Below, one piece after another: positions 27,137 through 35,541 of a stretch of 37,520 bases of DNA. This DNA comes from a bacterium (GTDB lineage: Bacteria; Patescibacteriota; Saccharimonadia; Saccharimonadales; UBA4665), in the NCBI GenBank assembly GCA_021789195.1, contig JAJYJU010000003.1, forward strand, positions 1 through 37,520, written 5' to 3'. The position numbers were made by a program, and so were the translations under genes. Position 1 is the stretch's first letter. Each line of letters starts with the position of its first letter. A model generated the notes under the pieces. That model was not told the DNA's origin, did not search any database, and saw nothing but the letters and a program-made list of their open reading frames with translations.

Positions 27137-27841
27137 ATGGATCACAAGTTAGTAATAACACCCATTAAAAACATACTGTTTATAAAACCTGGCGATGATA
27201 TTTCTGCAATAGTAGCTAACTCAATCCGCCAGAATCAAATTTTACTGAAAGAGGGCGATGTAGTTTGTGTAGCGTCTAAGATAATTTCGATTTCGGAAGA
27301 TAAGTATGTTGATCTCGGCACGATAAAAGTATCTCCAGAAGCAGAACGATTACATAAAATAATTTCCAAAAAAGACCCTCGCGTTATCCAATTAATTATT
27401 AATCAAGCAAACCATTTGGATGAAAATATTAAAATTAACGGCTCATGGATAGGCGCAAAGAATCACATCGGTAGATTCCTTACGAGTGCTGGAATAGATA
27501 AAGTTAATGAGTCCACCGTTTTGACCCTCCCGGATGACCCTGACATTTCAGCCAGTAAAATTGGTAAAAAATTATCGGCAGATTTCAATACAAACGTCGG
27601 AGTGCTGATTACGGATAGCGACGGAAGGGAAGGGATTGCCGGTGCAACGCAACTCTGTATTGGCTTATACGGGGTGCCGCCAATTCGCAATAAGAACGAT
27701 TCACCTGAAACTGTTTGTGATATGCTTGCCGCGGCTGCTGGTCTAGTAATGGGCCAACGAGGTAATAATATTCCGGTTGTAGTGATAAGTGGCTACAAAT
27801 ATAGTTTTAGTAGTAAGGCAAAGCTAAAAGACGCATATTGA
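27137..27841 (+). CDS. coenzyme F420-0:L-glutamate ligase-like (CofE/FbiB-N family)
   Basis: 'ILLKEGDVVCVASKIISISEDKYVDL', 'GVLITDSDGREGIAGATQLCIGLYGVPPI', 'DMLAAAAGLVMGQRGNNIPVVVISG'. Confidence 0.88.
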   Translation: MDHKLVITPIKNILFIKPGDDISAIVANSIRQNQILLKEGDVVCVASKIISISEDKYVDLGTIKVSPEAERLHKIISKKDPRVIQLIINQANHLDENIKINGSWIGAKNHIGRFLTSAGIDKVNESTVLTLPDDPDISASKIGKKLSADFNTNVGVLITDSDGREGIAGATQLCIGLYGVPPIRNKNDSPETVCDMLAAAAGLVMGQRGNNIPVVVISGYKYSFSSKAKLKDAY

Positions 27842-27856
27842 GTTCAAGACCGACAG

Positions 27857-27896
27857 CTGAGCCAAAACTAACTACAGTACGCGTTGAAGTTGAATC
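27857..27896 (+). repeat. dispersed leader repeat copy 3
   Basis: CTGAGCCAAAACTAACTACAGTACGCGTTGAAGTTGAATCC. Confidence 0.65.
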
Positions 27897-27924
27897 CATT
27901 GAGCATCACATTGCCAAATTTTGC

Positions 27925-27930
27925 TATAGT
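27925..27930 (+). promoter_or_regulatory. extended -10 box TGC-TATAGT 7 nt upstream of ATG (candidate leaderless promoter)
   Basis: TTTTGCTATAGT-TAAATCT-ATG. Confidence 0.55.
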
Positions 27931-27937
27931 TAAATCT

Positions 27938-28464
27938 ATGAGCGAACAGCTGGGAGATGAATTTGTTGTCATGCATTTTGCAGAAGATCAGGAAATTGAG
28001 CAGTTAACAGCTGTAGAATCTGCAGCTGACCAAGTTTTTAATGAAGCCGGTATACAGGATTTACCTCCTGCCGCCTCTGCAAGTGAGCTCAAAACAGCAA
28101 AGGCGTTGATTGTCGCAGGAAATCCTCCAATTGGTTTTGTCCGTATAGAGGAGATTGATGCAAATGCTCATCTTGAACAGCTTTCCGTAATCCCTAAAGA
28201 AAGTGGGAAAGGGACGGGGGCAGACTTCTTGAGCAAGCTTGCAGGTGGGCCGCTGAACATGGCTACAGCACAATGACACTCTCTACTTTCCGAGACATAG
28301 AGTGGAATGCTCCATTCTATGCTAAGCACGGGTTTGAAATTTTAACAGAACTTACGCCCGGACTTGAAAATTTAAGACAGCTTGAAATAGAAATTGGACT
28401 TGATAAAATTGGCCCACGAGTTGTTATGAGAAGGGCGCTGGCCGGTTTAAGACCTACTGGCTGA
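27938..28464 (+). pseudogene. GNAT-family N-acetyltransferase split by a single-nucleotide frameshift near 28235 (ORFs 27884..28276 and 28273..28464)
   Basis: Frame 1 '...FVRIEEIDANAHLEQLSVIPKESGKGTGADFLSK', alternate frame continues 'ACRWAAEHGYSTMTLSTFRDIEWNAPFYAKHGFEIL'. Confidence 0.88.
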
Positions 28465-28525
28465 GACATAAACATTTAAACCTCACTTAATACGGCGTGT
28501 ATGTATGTTTGGTAAAATTAACCTA

Positions 28526-28951
28526 ATGATTAATAAGTGGCACCAGCTTCTCAAAATGCCTAAGTTCGACCAAGCATGGCACGATAACGATTTAGCCGAC
28601 GAACTTAACGAGTACAACGAAGAGACGAGGCTACTTAAAAAATGGAGCGAGCTGAGTGACGTTGTATATACTTGTACGCGAGGTAGATGGAGTGGGCATG
28701 AAATCGCATTTCCATTTACTTGGTGGCATTTTATGCTTGGTACAATTTACATGATTCCGAAATATTCAGGTCGATGGCTGTTTTTCAGAAGCGCAGGCAA
28801 AAAGGCAGGTGCAACTACTGACATTAGAGAAGTACGTAACCCAAAAAAGACCTACAAGCTTCACACTATAGCTAAAAAATATAACCTTGATCCTAAAACA
28901 TTCCAAGCTATTTGCGAAAGGCAGTTGCGCTATTGGATATTACTTCCTTAG
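28526..28951 (+). CDS. hypothetical protein (track start 28505; ATG at 28526 fits the TAAAAT-N7-ATG pattern)
   Basis: 'MINKWHQLLKMPKFDQAWHDNDLADELNEYNEE...HTIAKKYNLDPKTFQAICERQLRYW'. Confidence 0.6.
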   Translation: MINKWHQLLKMPKFDQAWHDNDLADELNEYNEETRLLKKWSELSDVVYTCTRGRWSGHEIAFPFTWWHFMLGTIYMIPKYSGRWLFFRSAGKKAGATTDIREVRNPKKTYKLHTIAKKYNLDPKTFQAICERQLRYWILLP

Positions 28952-28965
28952 GTAAATTGAAATTA

Positions 28966-28993
28966 CTTAGATCGTACACTAGGAGGATCTAAG
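28966..28993. terminator. inverted repeat between convergent genes
   Basis: CTTAGATC-12 nt-GATCTAAG between the 28951 (+) and 29013 (-) gene ends. Confidence 0.35.
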
Positions 28994-29012
28994 CATAAGC
29001 ACTATATACTTT

Positions 29013-29444
29013 CTAATTCTCTAGAATTCTCGTAAACTTATTTAATATTTCATTTAGCTGATCTCTTGAGCCCGTCCACCAGATTTTTTCTTCAAATTCA
29101 CGAATTGAGAACCATCTATAGTCTATATGCTCTTCATTTAATACTATGTTCGAATTGTCTACTTGAGCCGCTAAACAGTGTTCAGTAACTTCGTCTCCAG
29201 TATCCTTGTTGAGATATGACATTGATATGTTTAGGCTATCGATCTTTAGAGGCTCAATACCGATCTCTTCAGAAATTTCTCTTTTTGCAGCCTGCTCAAT
29301 ACTCTCGCCATCTTCTACTCCGCCAGTAATAACGTAATAATCATAAGTCAGGTTAGGTTCCGGATTTGGCTTTAGTAATAGTAACTTAGTGCCAGCTATA
29401 TCAATCTTATATACAATTACCCAGATTTTATTTAGTTCGTCCAT
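29013..29444 (-). CDS. NUDIX hydrolase
   Basis: 'YYVITGGVEDGESIEQAAKREISEEIGIEPL' Nudix box. Confidence 0.93.
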   Translation of the reverse strand: MDELNKIWVIVYKIDIAGTKLLLLKPNPEPNLTYDYYVITGGVEDGESIEQAAKREISEEIGIEPLKIDSLNISMSYLNKDTGDEVTEHCLAAQVDNSNIVLNEEHIDYRWFSIREFEEKIWWTGSRDQLNEILNKFTRILEN

Positions 29445-29595
29445 ATTTTTTATAATATATTGCTACAAAAAATCTCCTCTAGAAGGGGCAATTAGTCTCA
29501 TCAATAAACCCCATAAACGAAACGTAATCCATTTTCTCTATTTCTTCTGGAGTTACTAGATTATTCTGTCTCAACATAATACGATAATATCAGTT

Positions 29596-30048
29596 ATGCC
29601 TGAAAATAAATCTTTATTACCTTATTTTATTGTTAATATTGAGGCGGCTATCCGTAAAGAAAACAGGTGGTTAATGTGTATTCGCTCAGAGAAGGAAAGC
29701 CAAGCCGGAGGTATGCTTTCATTGGTTGGAGGAAAACTAGAATACAGCGATCCTGTAAAGTTCAGTATTGAAGAAGCTGTAAAAAGAGAAGTCCTGGAAG
29801 AAACTGGATTACGCGTATCTCCAATAGACTATATTCATAGTAGTATTTTCATATCTAACAAAGGTAATCACGTGCTAGATATTGTATATCTGTGCACAAT
29901 TACAGGCGAAAGCGATAGAATGAAAACTTCAGATGAAATTCAAGAATTAAAGTGGATGACAATAGAAGAGATAAAACAGCACCCACGAGCGCAGAAATGG
30001 CTTATTGATAGCATAAAACTTGTTGAAGATTTATATAAGCGGACATAG
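29596..30048 (+). CDS. NUDIX hydrolase
   Basis: 'LSLVGGKLEYSDPVKFSIEEAVKREVLEETGLRV' Nudix-box variant. Confidence 0.92.
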   Translation: MPENKSLLPYFIVNIEAAIRKENRWLMCIRSEKESQAGGMLSLVGGKLEYSDPVKFSIEEAVKREVLEETGLRVSPIDYIHSSIFISNKGNHVLDIVYLCTITGESDRMKTSDEIQELKWMTIEEIKQHPRAQKWLIDSIKLVEDLYKRT

Positions 30049-30191
30049 CTCGAAGAATTATTAAAATATACTCAATCTAATTACCGATACTGACTTTTAA
30101 TAACAAGGTCAAACTTAAGGATGCATGCTAGTTTCAGCACCAATATAACAATCCAGTTTTAAAATGTATTTATTACAGATAGACTATACAT

Positions 30192-30578
30192 ATGAAACAT
30201 GAAACAGCGTCTCAGCAAATTGATAATATTATTAAAAAAGCAGATGATTGGCGAGGAGACATGCTTTCACGTCTCAGATCTGCAATTCTCGAGACAGACC
30301 CAGATATTTCTGAAGAAGTAAAATGGAAGAAGCCATCAAAACCCGAAGGTGTTGCTGTGTGGATATACAATGGGAATATAGCAGTTGCAGACATACTCAA
30401 AAATGCAGTTCGCTTAACATTCCCTAAAGGAGCTATAATAAGTGACCCGGGAGAGTTTTTTAATACCAGACTTGATAGCAAAGCAGTTCGTGCGATTGAC
30501 TTCTTCCAAGACTCCATCATAGATATTACAAAACTAAAGGCTATAGTTAAAAGCGCCATAAAATTAAATAGTCTTTAA
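30192..30578 (+). CDS. DUF1801-domain protein
   Basis: 'WRGDMLSRLRSAILETDPDISEEVKWKKPSKPEGVAVWIYNGNIAVADILKNAVRLTFPKGA'. Confidence 0.8.
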   Translation: MKHETASQQIDNIIKKADDWRGDMLSRLRSAILETDPDISEEVKWKKPSKPEGVAVWIYNGNIAVADILKNAVRLTFPKGAIISDPGEFFNTRLDSKAVRAIDFFQDSIIDITKLKAIVKSAIKLNSL

Positions 30579-30664
30579 TCTAAGATTGATAGACGATAGA
30601 TGAAGGCAATCATCTAAATCTTTACTTGCACGAAAATTACCATGCATATATCCTTTATAGAATA

Positions 30665-31297
30665 ATGAAAGTCGCAGTTATTGCAGCAAACGGTAGAACT
30701 GGCAGAGAGTTTGTAATGCAGGCGTTGGCTTCAGGCTACAGCGTTAAAGCAGGTATATATCACAAAAATAGTCTGGCAATAAAGCACGAAAATCTAGAAC
30801 TTTTAAAATGCGACGCTACAAACAAACAAGACCTTGAAGCCCTTATTGATGACCAAGATGCTGTAGCGTGTTTTATTGGCCATGTACGAGGTTCTTCTGC
30901 GAATGTACAGACTGATTCTATTAAGTTAGTATCTCAGGTAATGAAAGATAAAAAGGTCAGTAGGCTAATTAGTTTGACTGGTACTGGCGTAAGATTTCCA
31001 AACGATAAAATTACTCTAATTGACAGGATCCTAAATCTTGCTATTAGCATAATTGACCCGGCACGAGTCAAAGACGGTATTAACCATGTAGAGGTATTAA
31101 AAAACAGTTCATTAGACTGGACGGTAATAAGAGTCCTCAAGCTCCAAGGCTCTAAATCAAAACCGTATAGTTTAAGGGAGCATGGACCGACTAAAATGTT
31201 TGTTAGCCGTCACGATGTTGCAAAAGCTGCCCTTGAAGTAATTGAAAATAGTAGTTTCATAAAAAAAGCTCCAATAATTTGCAAACCAAAGGATTAA
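30665..31297 (+). CDS. NAD(P)H-binding (SDR/NmrA-like) protein
   Basis: 'MKVAVIAANGRTGREFVMQALASGYSVKAGIYH' Rossmann GxxGxxG-like start; 'VSRLISLTGTGV', 'WTVIRVLKLQ'. Confidence 0.85.
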   Translation: MKVAVIAANGRTGREFVMQALASGYSVKAGIYHKNSLAIKHENLELLKCDATNKQDLEALIDDQDAVACFIGHVRGSSANVQTDSIKLVSQVMKDKKVSRLISLTGTGVRFPNDKITLIDRILNLAISIIDPARVKDGINHVEVLKNSSLDWTVIRVLKLQGSKSKPYSLREHGPTKMFVSRHDVAKAALEVIENSSFIKKAPIICKPKD

Positions 31298-31299
31298 AT

Positions 31300-31566
31300 T
31301 TAATCCTGATCAATGATTGGTAATGCTTCTATTGGGACATTTAAAATTTTGGCAAGTAAGTCAATTTGTTGAAATTTACAGTACTTAATCTGATTTCCAT
31401 GCAAATCATATATGCGGTAATAATGCGTGAACTCTAATATCTCGCCCTTAAAGTTTTTAGCCTTAGTTGGTTTATTAATACGTTTGATTATCCAACCTTG
31501 TGTCTGATTATCTAAAATACGTTTTATCTTAGCGTAATGATTGAAAGCCATTTTTAAATTATACAA
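31300..31566 (-). CDS. hypothetical protein
   Basis: 88 aa; TATAAT exactly 6 nt before ATG. Confidence 0.55.
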   Translation of the reverse strand: MYNLKMAFNHYAKIKRILDNQTQGWIIKRINKPTKAKNFKGEILEFTHYYRIYDLHGNQIKYCKFQQIDLLAKILNVPIEALPIIDQD

Positions 31567-31657
31567 TTGATCTTTTTATATACAGTAGCCATTAAAAAAT
31601 GGCATACCAATGAATTTAATAATTAAATATATGGCTTAAAGTTGGTAAAATTTAAAT

Positions 31658-32074
31658 ATGATTAGTGCAATTGTAGGAGCAAAAGTATTCTTGATTAATT
31701 CTTCAGGTCAGATTTTAGCTTTAAGACGAAGTGAATCAGATGATATCCGTCCCTTAACATGGGATATACCTGGTGGTGGGGTAGAACAAGATGAGAGCCC
31801 GATTAATACGGTAATTAGGGAAGTAAAAGAAGAGGTCGGACTTGATATTTCTAACCCTACCATCTTTTACATTAATTCAATTAATACTGAAGGTTATAGA
31901 ATTCGGCTTCTCTTCTATACAAAGTGCGACCCCAAGAAAATAACATTAAGTTTTGAGCACGATCAATATAAATGGGTGAGCATTGATGAGTTCACTAAAT
32001 TAGAGTCGCCGGATTATCAAATAGAAGCAGCCAATAAGCTATCAAAGTATATTAACCAACCAAGCGGTAACTAG
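31658..32074 (+). CDS. NUDIX hydrolase
   Basis: 'LTWDIPGGGVEQDESPINTVIREVKEEVGLDI'. Confidence 0.93.
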   Translation: MISAIVGAKVFLINSSGQILALRRSESDDIRPLTWDIPGGGVEQDESPINTVIREVKEEVGLDISNPTIFYINSINTEGYRIRLLFYTKCDPKKITLSFEHDQYKWVSIDEFTKLESPDYQIEAANKLSKYINQPSGN

Positions 32075-32319
32075 TTTTTCAGCAAGAAGAGAACTAATTA
32101 AAGAAGTTTGAATGGAAGTCTGAATTAAGCCTGGTATTTTGAGCGAATAAAAAAGGTTTAGTTCAACATCAAAACTGACCATAAGATTCACCCATACATT
32201 CACAAGTAAAATCGAGCGAACTTTAATATGTTAGTTAGAAATATTCCAAATGAGCTGGTAAGAATTCTTGTGTAATTGTTACTTTTTATTTAAATAGTTA
32301 ACTTATTTGAACAAGGCTA

Positions 32320-34098
32320 CTATTTAGCTATCTCAAATTGATTAAGTCGTTTTTCATTAGACAAGTTAGGATGTTGTTGCAACTTAAGTAATTGGTCATA
32401 TATACCGCCACTGTGGGCCAGTTCTTTAGGAGCCCCAATCTCATCAACCTTGCCGCCATTGATTGTAATAATTTTATCAACTAAGTTAATGGTACTTAGC
32501 CTATGAGCAATAATTAAAGTTGTTCGTCCTTTCATTAGTCTCTCTAAGGCTTCTTGAACCATATGCTCACTTTTACTATCTAGGCTAGAAGTCGCTTCAT
32601 CCAGTATTAAAATTGGCGCATCCTTTAATAATGCGCGGGCTATAGCAATACGTTGTTTTTGGCCACCACTTAACTTTAAGCCTCGTTCACCAATAGTGCT
32701 TTCGTATCCGTCATTTAACTTAGAGATAAACTCATCGGCATTAGCAGCTTTTGCGGCAGCCTCAACTTGTTCTTTACTTGCTCTCGGATTGGCATATGCG
32801 ATGTTTTCTCGGATTGTGCCACTAAAAAGAGCAGGCTCTTGGAATACAACACCAATATTGTCTCTTAAGCTTTCTCTGCTGACGGTAGAAATGTCCTGTC
32901 CATCAATTAATATCTTTCCGGAGAGGGGACTATATAGCCGCATAATAAGACTGGTTATAGTTGTTTTACCTTCACCCGACTCACCAACCAATGCAGTCTT
33001 ACTATCTGCTTCGAGGGTAAAATCCAGTTTTTTTAGTACAGGTTCTTTATCGTATGCAAACGATACAGAATCAAAGGTAATTTCTCCTTTAGTTACCTTT
33101 AGCGTCTTGGCATTAGATTGATCGGCCGTATCCGACTCTTCGGCTAGTACGTCAAAGTAATCTTTACTATTAGAAACAGCCCGTTGAGTTCGATCAACTA
33201 AAAAGCTTATTGAGAAAATCGGAAGACGAATCATCGCTGCATACTGAATAAGCAGCACCATGGTGCCAATGCTATAAGTTCCACGAGCCGTTTCGACAAA
33301 GATATACATGAATACACCAAAGAAAATTACAGCTAAAATTGAACGACGAATATTATCCTGACGGTGCCAGAACCGACTTTGAGGCCTAACTATATCTGTC
33401 GCTTTCATAAAGTACTGGTCGAAGTGCTTAAGCTCACGCTCTTCCTGGTTAAAGCTCTTCACAACTTTTACTTGACCTATACTCTCAGCAAACCTACCGC
33501 TGGCGATGTCTAGATTCTCATTAATCTTTTTCTGTAATTTCTGCCATCGCTGACTGGTTTTGGTGGTTAACCCAATGAATATTGGGTACAGAAGCGCCAG
33601 CATCAAGGCTACCGGCCATGAATAGTAAGCTACGATAGCAAGTGTAAAAACAGTGCTAAATATAAACTGCAGAAAGTTATTTGAGAACATGTTAACGAAA
33701 TCACCGATATCTTGGATGCCACGGTTCATACGGTTAATGATGGTTCCGGTAAGTTCAGAGTCAAAGTAACGCTGGGGCAGTGACATCAAATGCTTATAAT
33801 AACGACTACTCATTAAACCTTTTAGCTTAATGGCCAGTACGTCTCCCCAGTACCCGCTTATATTGCTAAAGAAAGTTTGGCCAATATCGGTTAAGAAAAT
33901 TAAAAAGGCATAGAAGGCAACTAAGCCTACGTTGGCATGATTAGTGCCACTATGCCCAACAATCTGGTCAATTGCAGCCTTAGTGATAAGTGGAACTACC
34001 TGGCTCATTAAAGCCAGTAAAATAGTCATAATCGATACGCCAACATAGTAGCGCCAAAGACTACCGGTAAATTTTATGATTCTCCAGATATATTTCAC
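32320..34098 (-). CDS. ABC transporter, fused permease/ATP-binding (type IV exporter)
   Basis: TM domain plus 'ALVGESGEGKTT', 'LKLSGGQKQRIAIARALLKDAPILILDEATSSLD'; GTG start. Confidence 0.95.
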   Translation of the reverse strand: MKYIWRIIKFTGSLWRYYVGVSIMTILLALMSQVVPLITKAAIDQIVGHSGTNHANVGLVAFYAFLIFLTDIGQTFFSNISGYWGDVLAIKLKGLMSSRYYKHLMSLPQRYFDSELTGTIINRMNRGIQDIGDFVNMFSNNFLQFIFSTVFTLAIVAYYSWPVALMLALLYPIFIGLTTKTSQRWQKLQKKINENLDIASGRFAESIGQVKVVKSFNQEERELKHFDQYFMKATDIVRPQSRFWHRQDNIRRSILAVIFFGVFMYIFVETARGTYSIGTMVLLIQYAAMIRLPIFSISFLVDRTQRAVSNSKDYFDVLAEESDTADQSNAKTLKVTKGEITFDSVSFAYDKEPVLKKLDFTLEADSKTALVGESGEGKTTITSLIMRLYSPLSGKILIDGQDISTVSRESLRDNIGVVFQEPALFSGTIRENIAYANPRASKEQVEAAAKAANADEFISKLNDGYESTIGERGLKLSGGQKQRIAIARALLKDAPILILDEATSSLDSKSEHMVQEALERLMKGRTTLIIAHRLSTINLVDKIITINGGKVDEIGAPKELAHSGGIYDQLLKLQQHPNLSNEKRLNQFEIAK

Positions 34099-34229
34099 AA
34101 ATACTTACTATAGAGGATTTGGTGGTCATTAAGAAGTTAGGTTTTCTAAAGTTAACTATTAGAGAATTGAACTACTTCGTTTTTAAAACCCACTAGGGAA
34201 TGAATCCCAGCAAAGAAGTGACGTTTAAG

Positions 34230-34499
34230 CTACTTTAATGCGCCAATGCTTATAAGTTTATCTTCTAATTCCTTATTTGATGGTTCTTTTAAAGAAGTTC
34301 CATCGGAAAATACTATTGTAGGGATGATTCTAAGCCCGTTATTTAGCTTTGTTACGATATCGGCAGCTTCGGGCACTTCTTCAATATTTATCCATTCGTA
34401 AGCCACCTTTTTATCATCAAGAAAGGCTAGGCTTCGGTGACAATCAGGGCACCATGATGCTCCGTAAACTTTAATTATAGAATCTTTGACTGTGCTCAT
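34230..34499 (-). CDS. glutaredoxin-like protein
   Basis: 'KVYGASWCPDCHRSLAFLDDKKVAYEWINIEE', 'IPTIVF'. Confidence 0.88.
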   Translation of the reverse strand: MSTVKDSIIKVYGASWCPDCHRSLAFLDDKKVAYEWINIEEVPEAADIVTKLNNGLRIIPTIVFSDGTSLKEPSNKELEDKLISIGALK

Positions 34500-34599
34500 A
34501 TATTCTTATTAATTTTACACTTGATATACAGGTAATCACAAATTAAAACTAGTCCTATTTTATGAATGATATAAAAAGGGAACGTAAATTAAAGTTTGT

Positions 34600-34605
34600 T
34601 AAAAT
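34600..34605 (+). promoter_or_regulatory. -10 box TAAAAT 6 nt upstream of ATG (candidate leaderless promoter)
   Basis: TTTGTTAAAAT-AAAACT-ATG. Confidence 0.5.
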
Positions 34606-34611
34606 AAAACT

Positions 34612-34914
34612 ATGCCAGACAAACTTGTCCGAGACTTAATACCGGAACTTATCATTAAGGACGGTTTTAAACCTAAAACTAGAATACTGAGTGATGAAGA
34701 ATACCTTTATGAGCTAGATAAGAAATTGATCGAAGAAGTTAATGAATACCTAGAAGCCAACGATTTAGATGAGTTATGTGACATTATTGAAGTCATAATG
34801 GCAATAGCAGACGCAAGAGGTACCGGATTTAATGACATTGAGCAAAAGAGAAATGATAAACTCCAAAAGCGAGGCGGATTTAAACAAAAAATATTTTTAT
34901 ACGAAGATAAATGA
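34612..34914 (+). CDS. MazG-like / phosphoribosyl-ATP pyrophosphohydrolase-like protein
   Basis: 'KLVRDLIPELI', 'LDKKLIEEVNEYLEANDLDELCDIIEVIMAI'; TAAAAT 6 nt before ATG. Confidence 0.8.
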   Translation: MPDKLVRDLIPELIIKDGFKPKTRILSDEEYLYELDKKLIEEVNEYLEANDLDELCDIIEVIMAIADARGTGFNDIEQKRNDKLQKRGGFKQKIFLYEDK

Positions 34915-34964
34915 AAACCAAAACAAACAAATTAGTTTGGCTAATTATATGGTAGGATATTTTA

Positions 34965-35537
34965 ATGATTAGAGCAGTTATTTTTGACTTCTATGGCGTA
35001 GTCGTGCCAGACATTTTCAGTGATTTTATTAGAAAAGTATCCGAAAACTCAGACGTAGACGACAATAAGCTAAAAGAACAGGTAAACAAATACTATTTAG
35101 GTTTAGAGAATTTTGATTACATTACTAATGCTCTAGAATATATATCCGCCACTCAAGATTTTCCAAAAGATTACTTTAGACTATTACCTGAAGATATATC
35201 CCCTAATTTCATTAAGCTTGTCAAAAAACTTCACCTGCATTTCTTAAAGGTGGCAATTGTAGGTAATATGGGTAGCCAAGCATATGAAATGCTTACAAAC
35301 TTTGATAAAGATGCGCATGAGTTTGACCTAATTGCTTCGCCATCGTTATATGGCGAAGATTTGTTGAGTGAACAGTTTTTTATATCTGCGCTAAACGAGC
35401 TTGGCGCACCACTCGACTCATGTTTACTAATCAGCAATAATCAGGCTTACTTAAACTTCGCCACGAAGATAAAAATGCAAACGCGTGAACTATTGGATTT
35501 CGACTCTCTCAATGACTACGTAGAAAAGTTAGTCTAA
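34965..35537 (+). CDS. HAD-superfamily hydrolase-like protein
   Basis: 'IRAVIFDFYGVVVPD' HAD motif I-like; 'VAIVGNMGSQAYEML'. Confidence 0.75.
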   Translation: MIRAVIFDFYGVVVPDIFSDFIRKVSENSDVDDNKLKEQVNKYYLGLENFDYITNALEYISATQDFPKDYFRLLPEDISPNFIKLVKKLHLHFLKVAIVGNMGSQAYEMLTNFDKDAHEFDLIASPSLYGEDLLSEQFFISALNELGAPLDSCLLISNNQAYLNFATKIKMQTRELLDFDSLNDYVEKLV

Positions 35538-35541
35538 ACTT

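Noticed and set aside
32696-33121. ORF 32696..33121 +
   Set aside because: Antisense to the ABC transporter ATPase domain.
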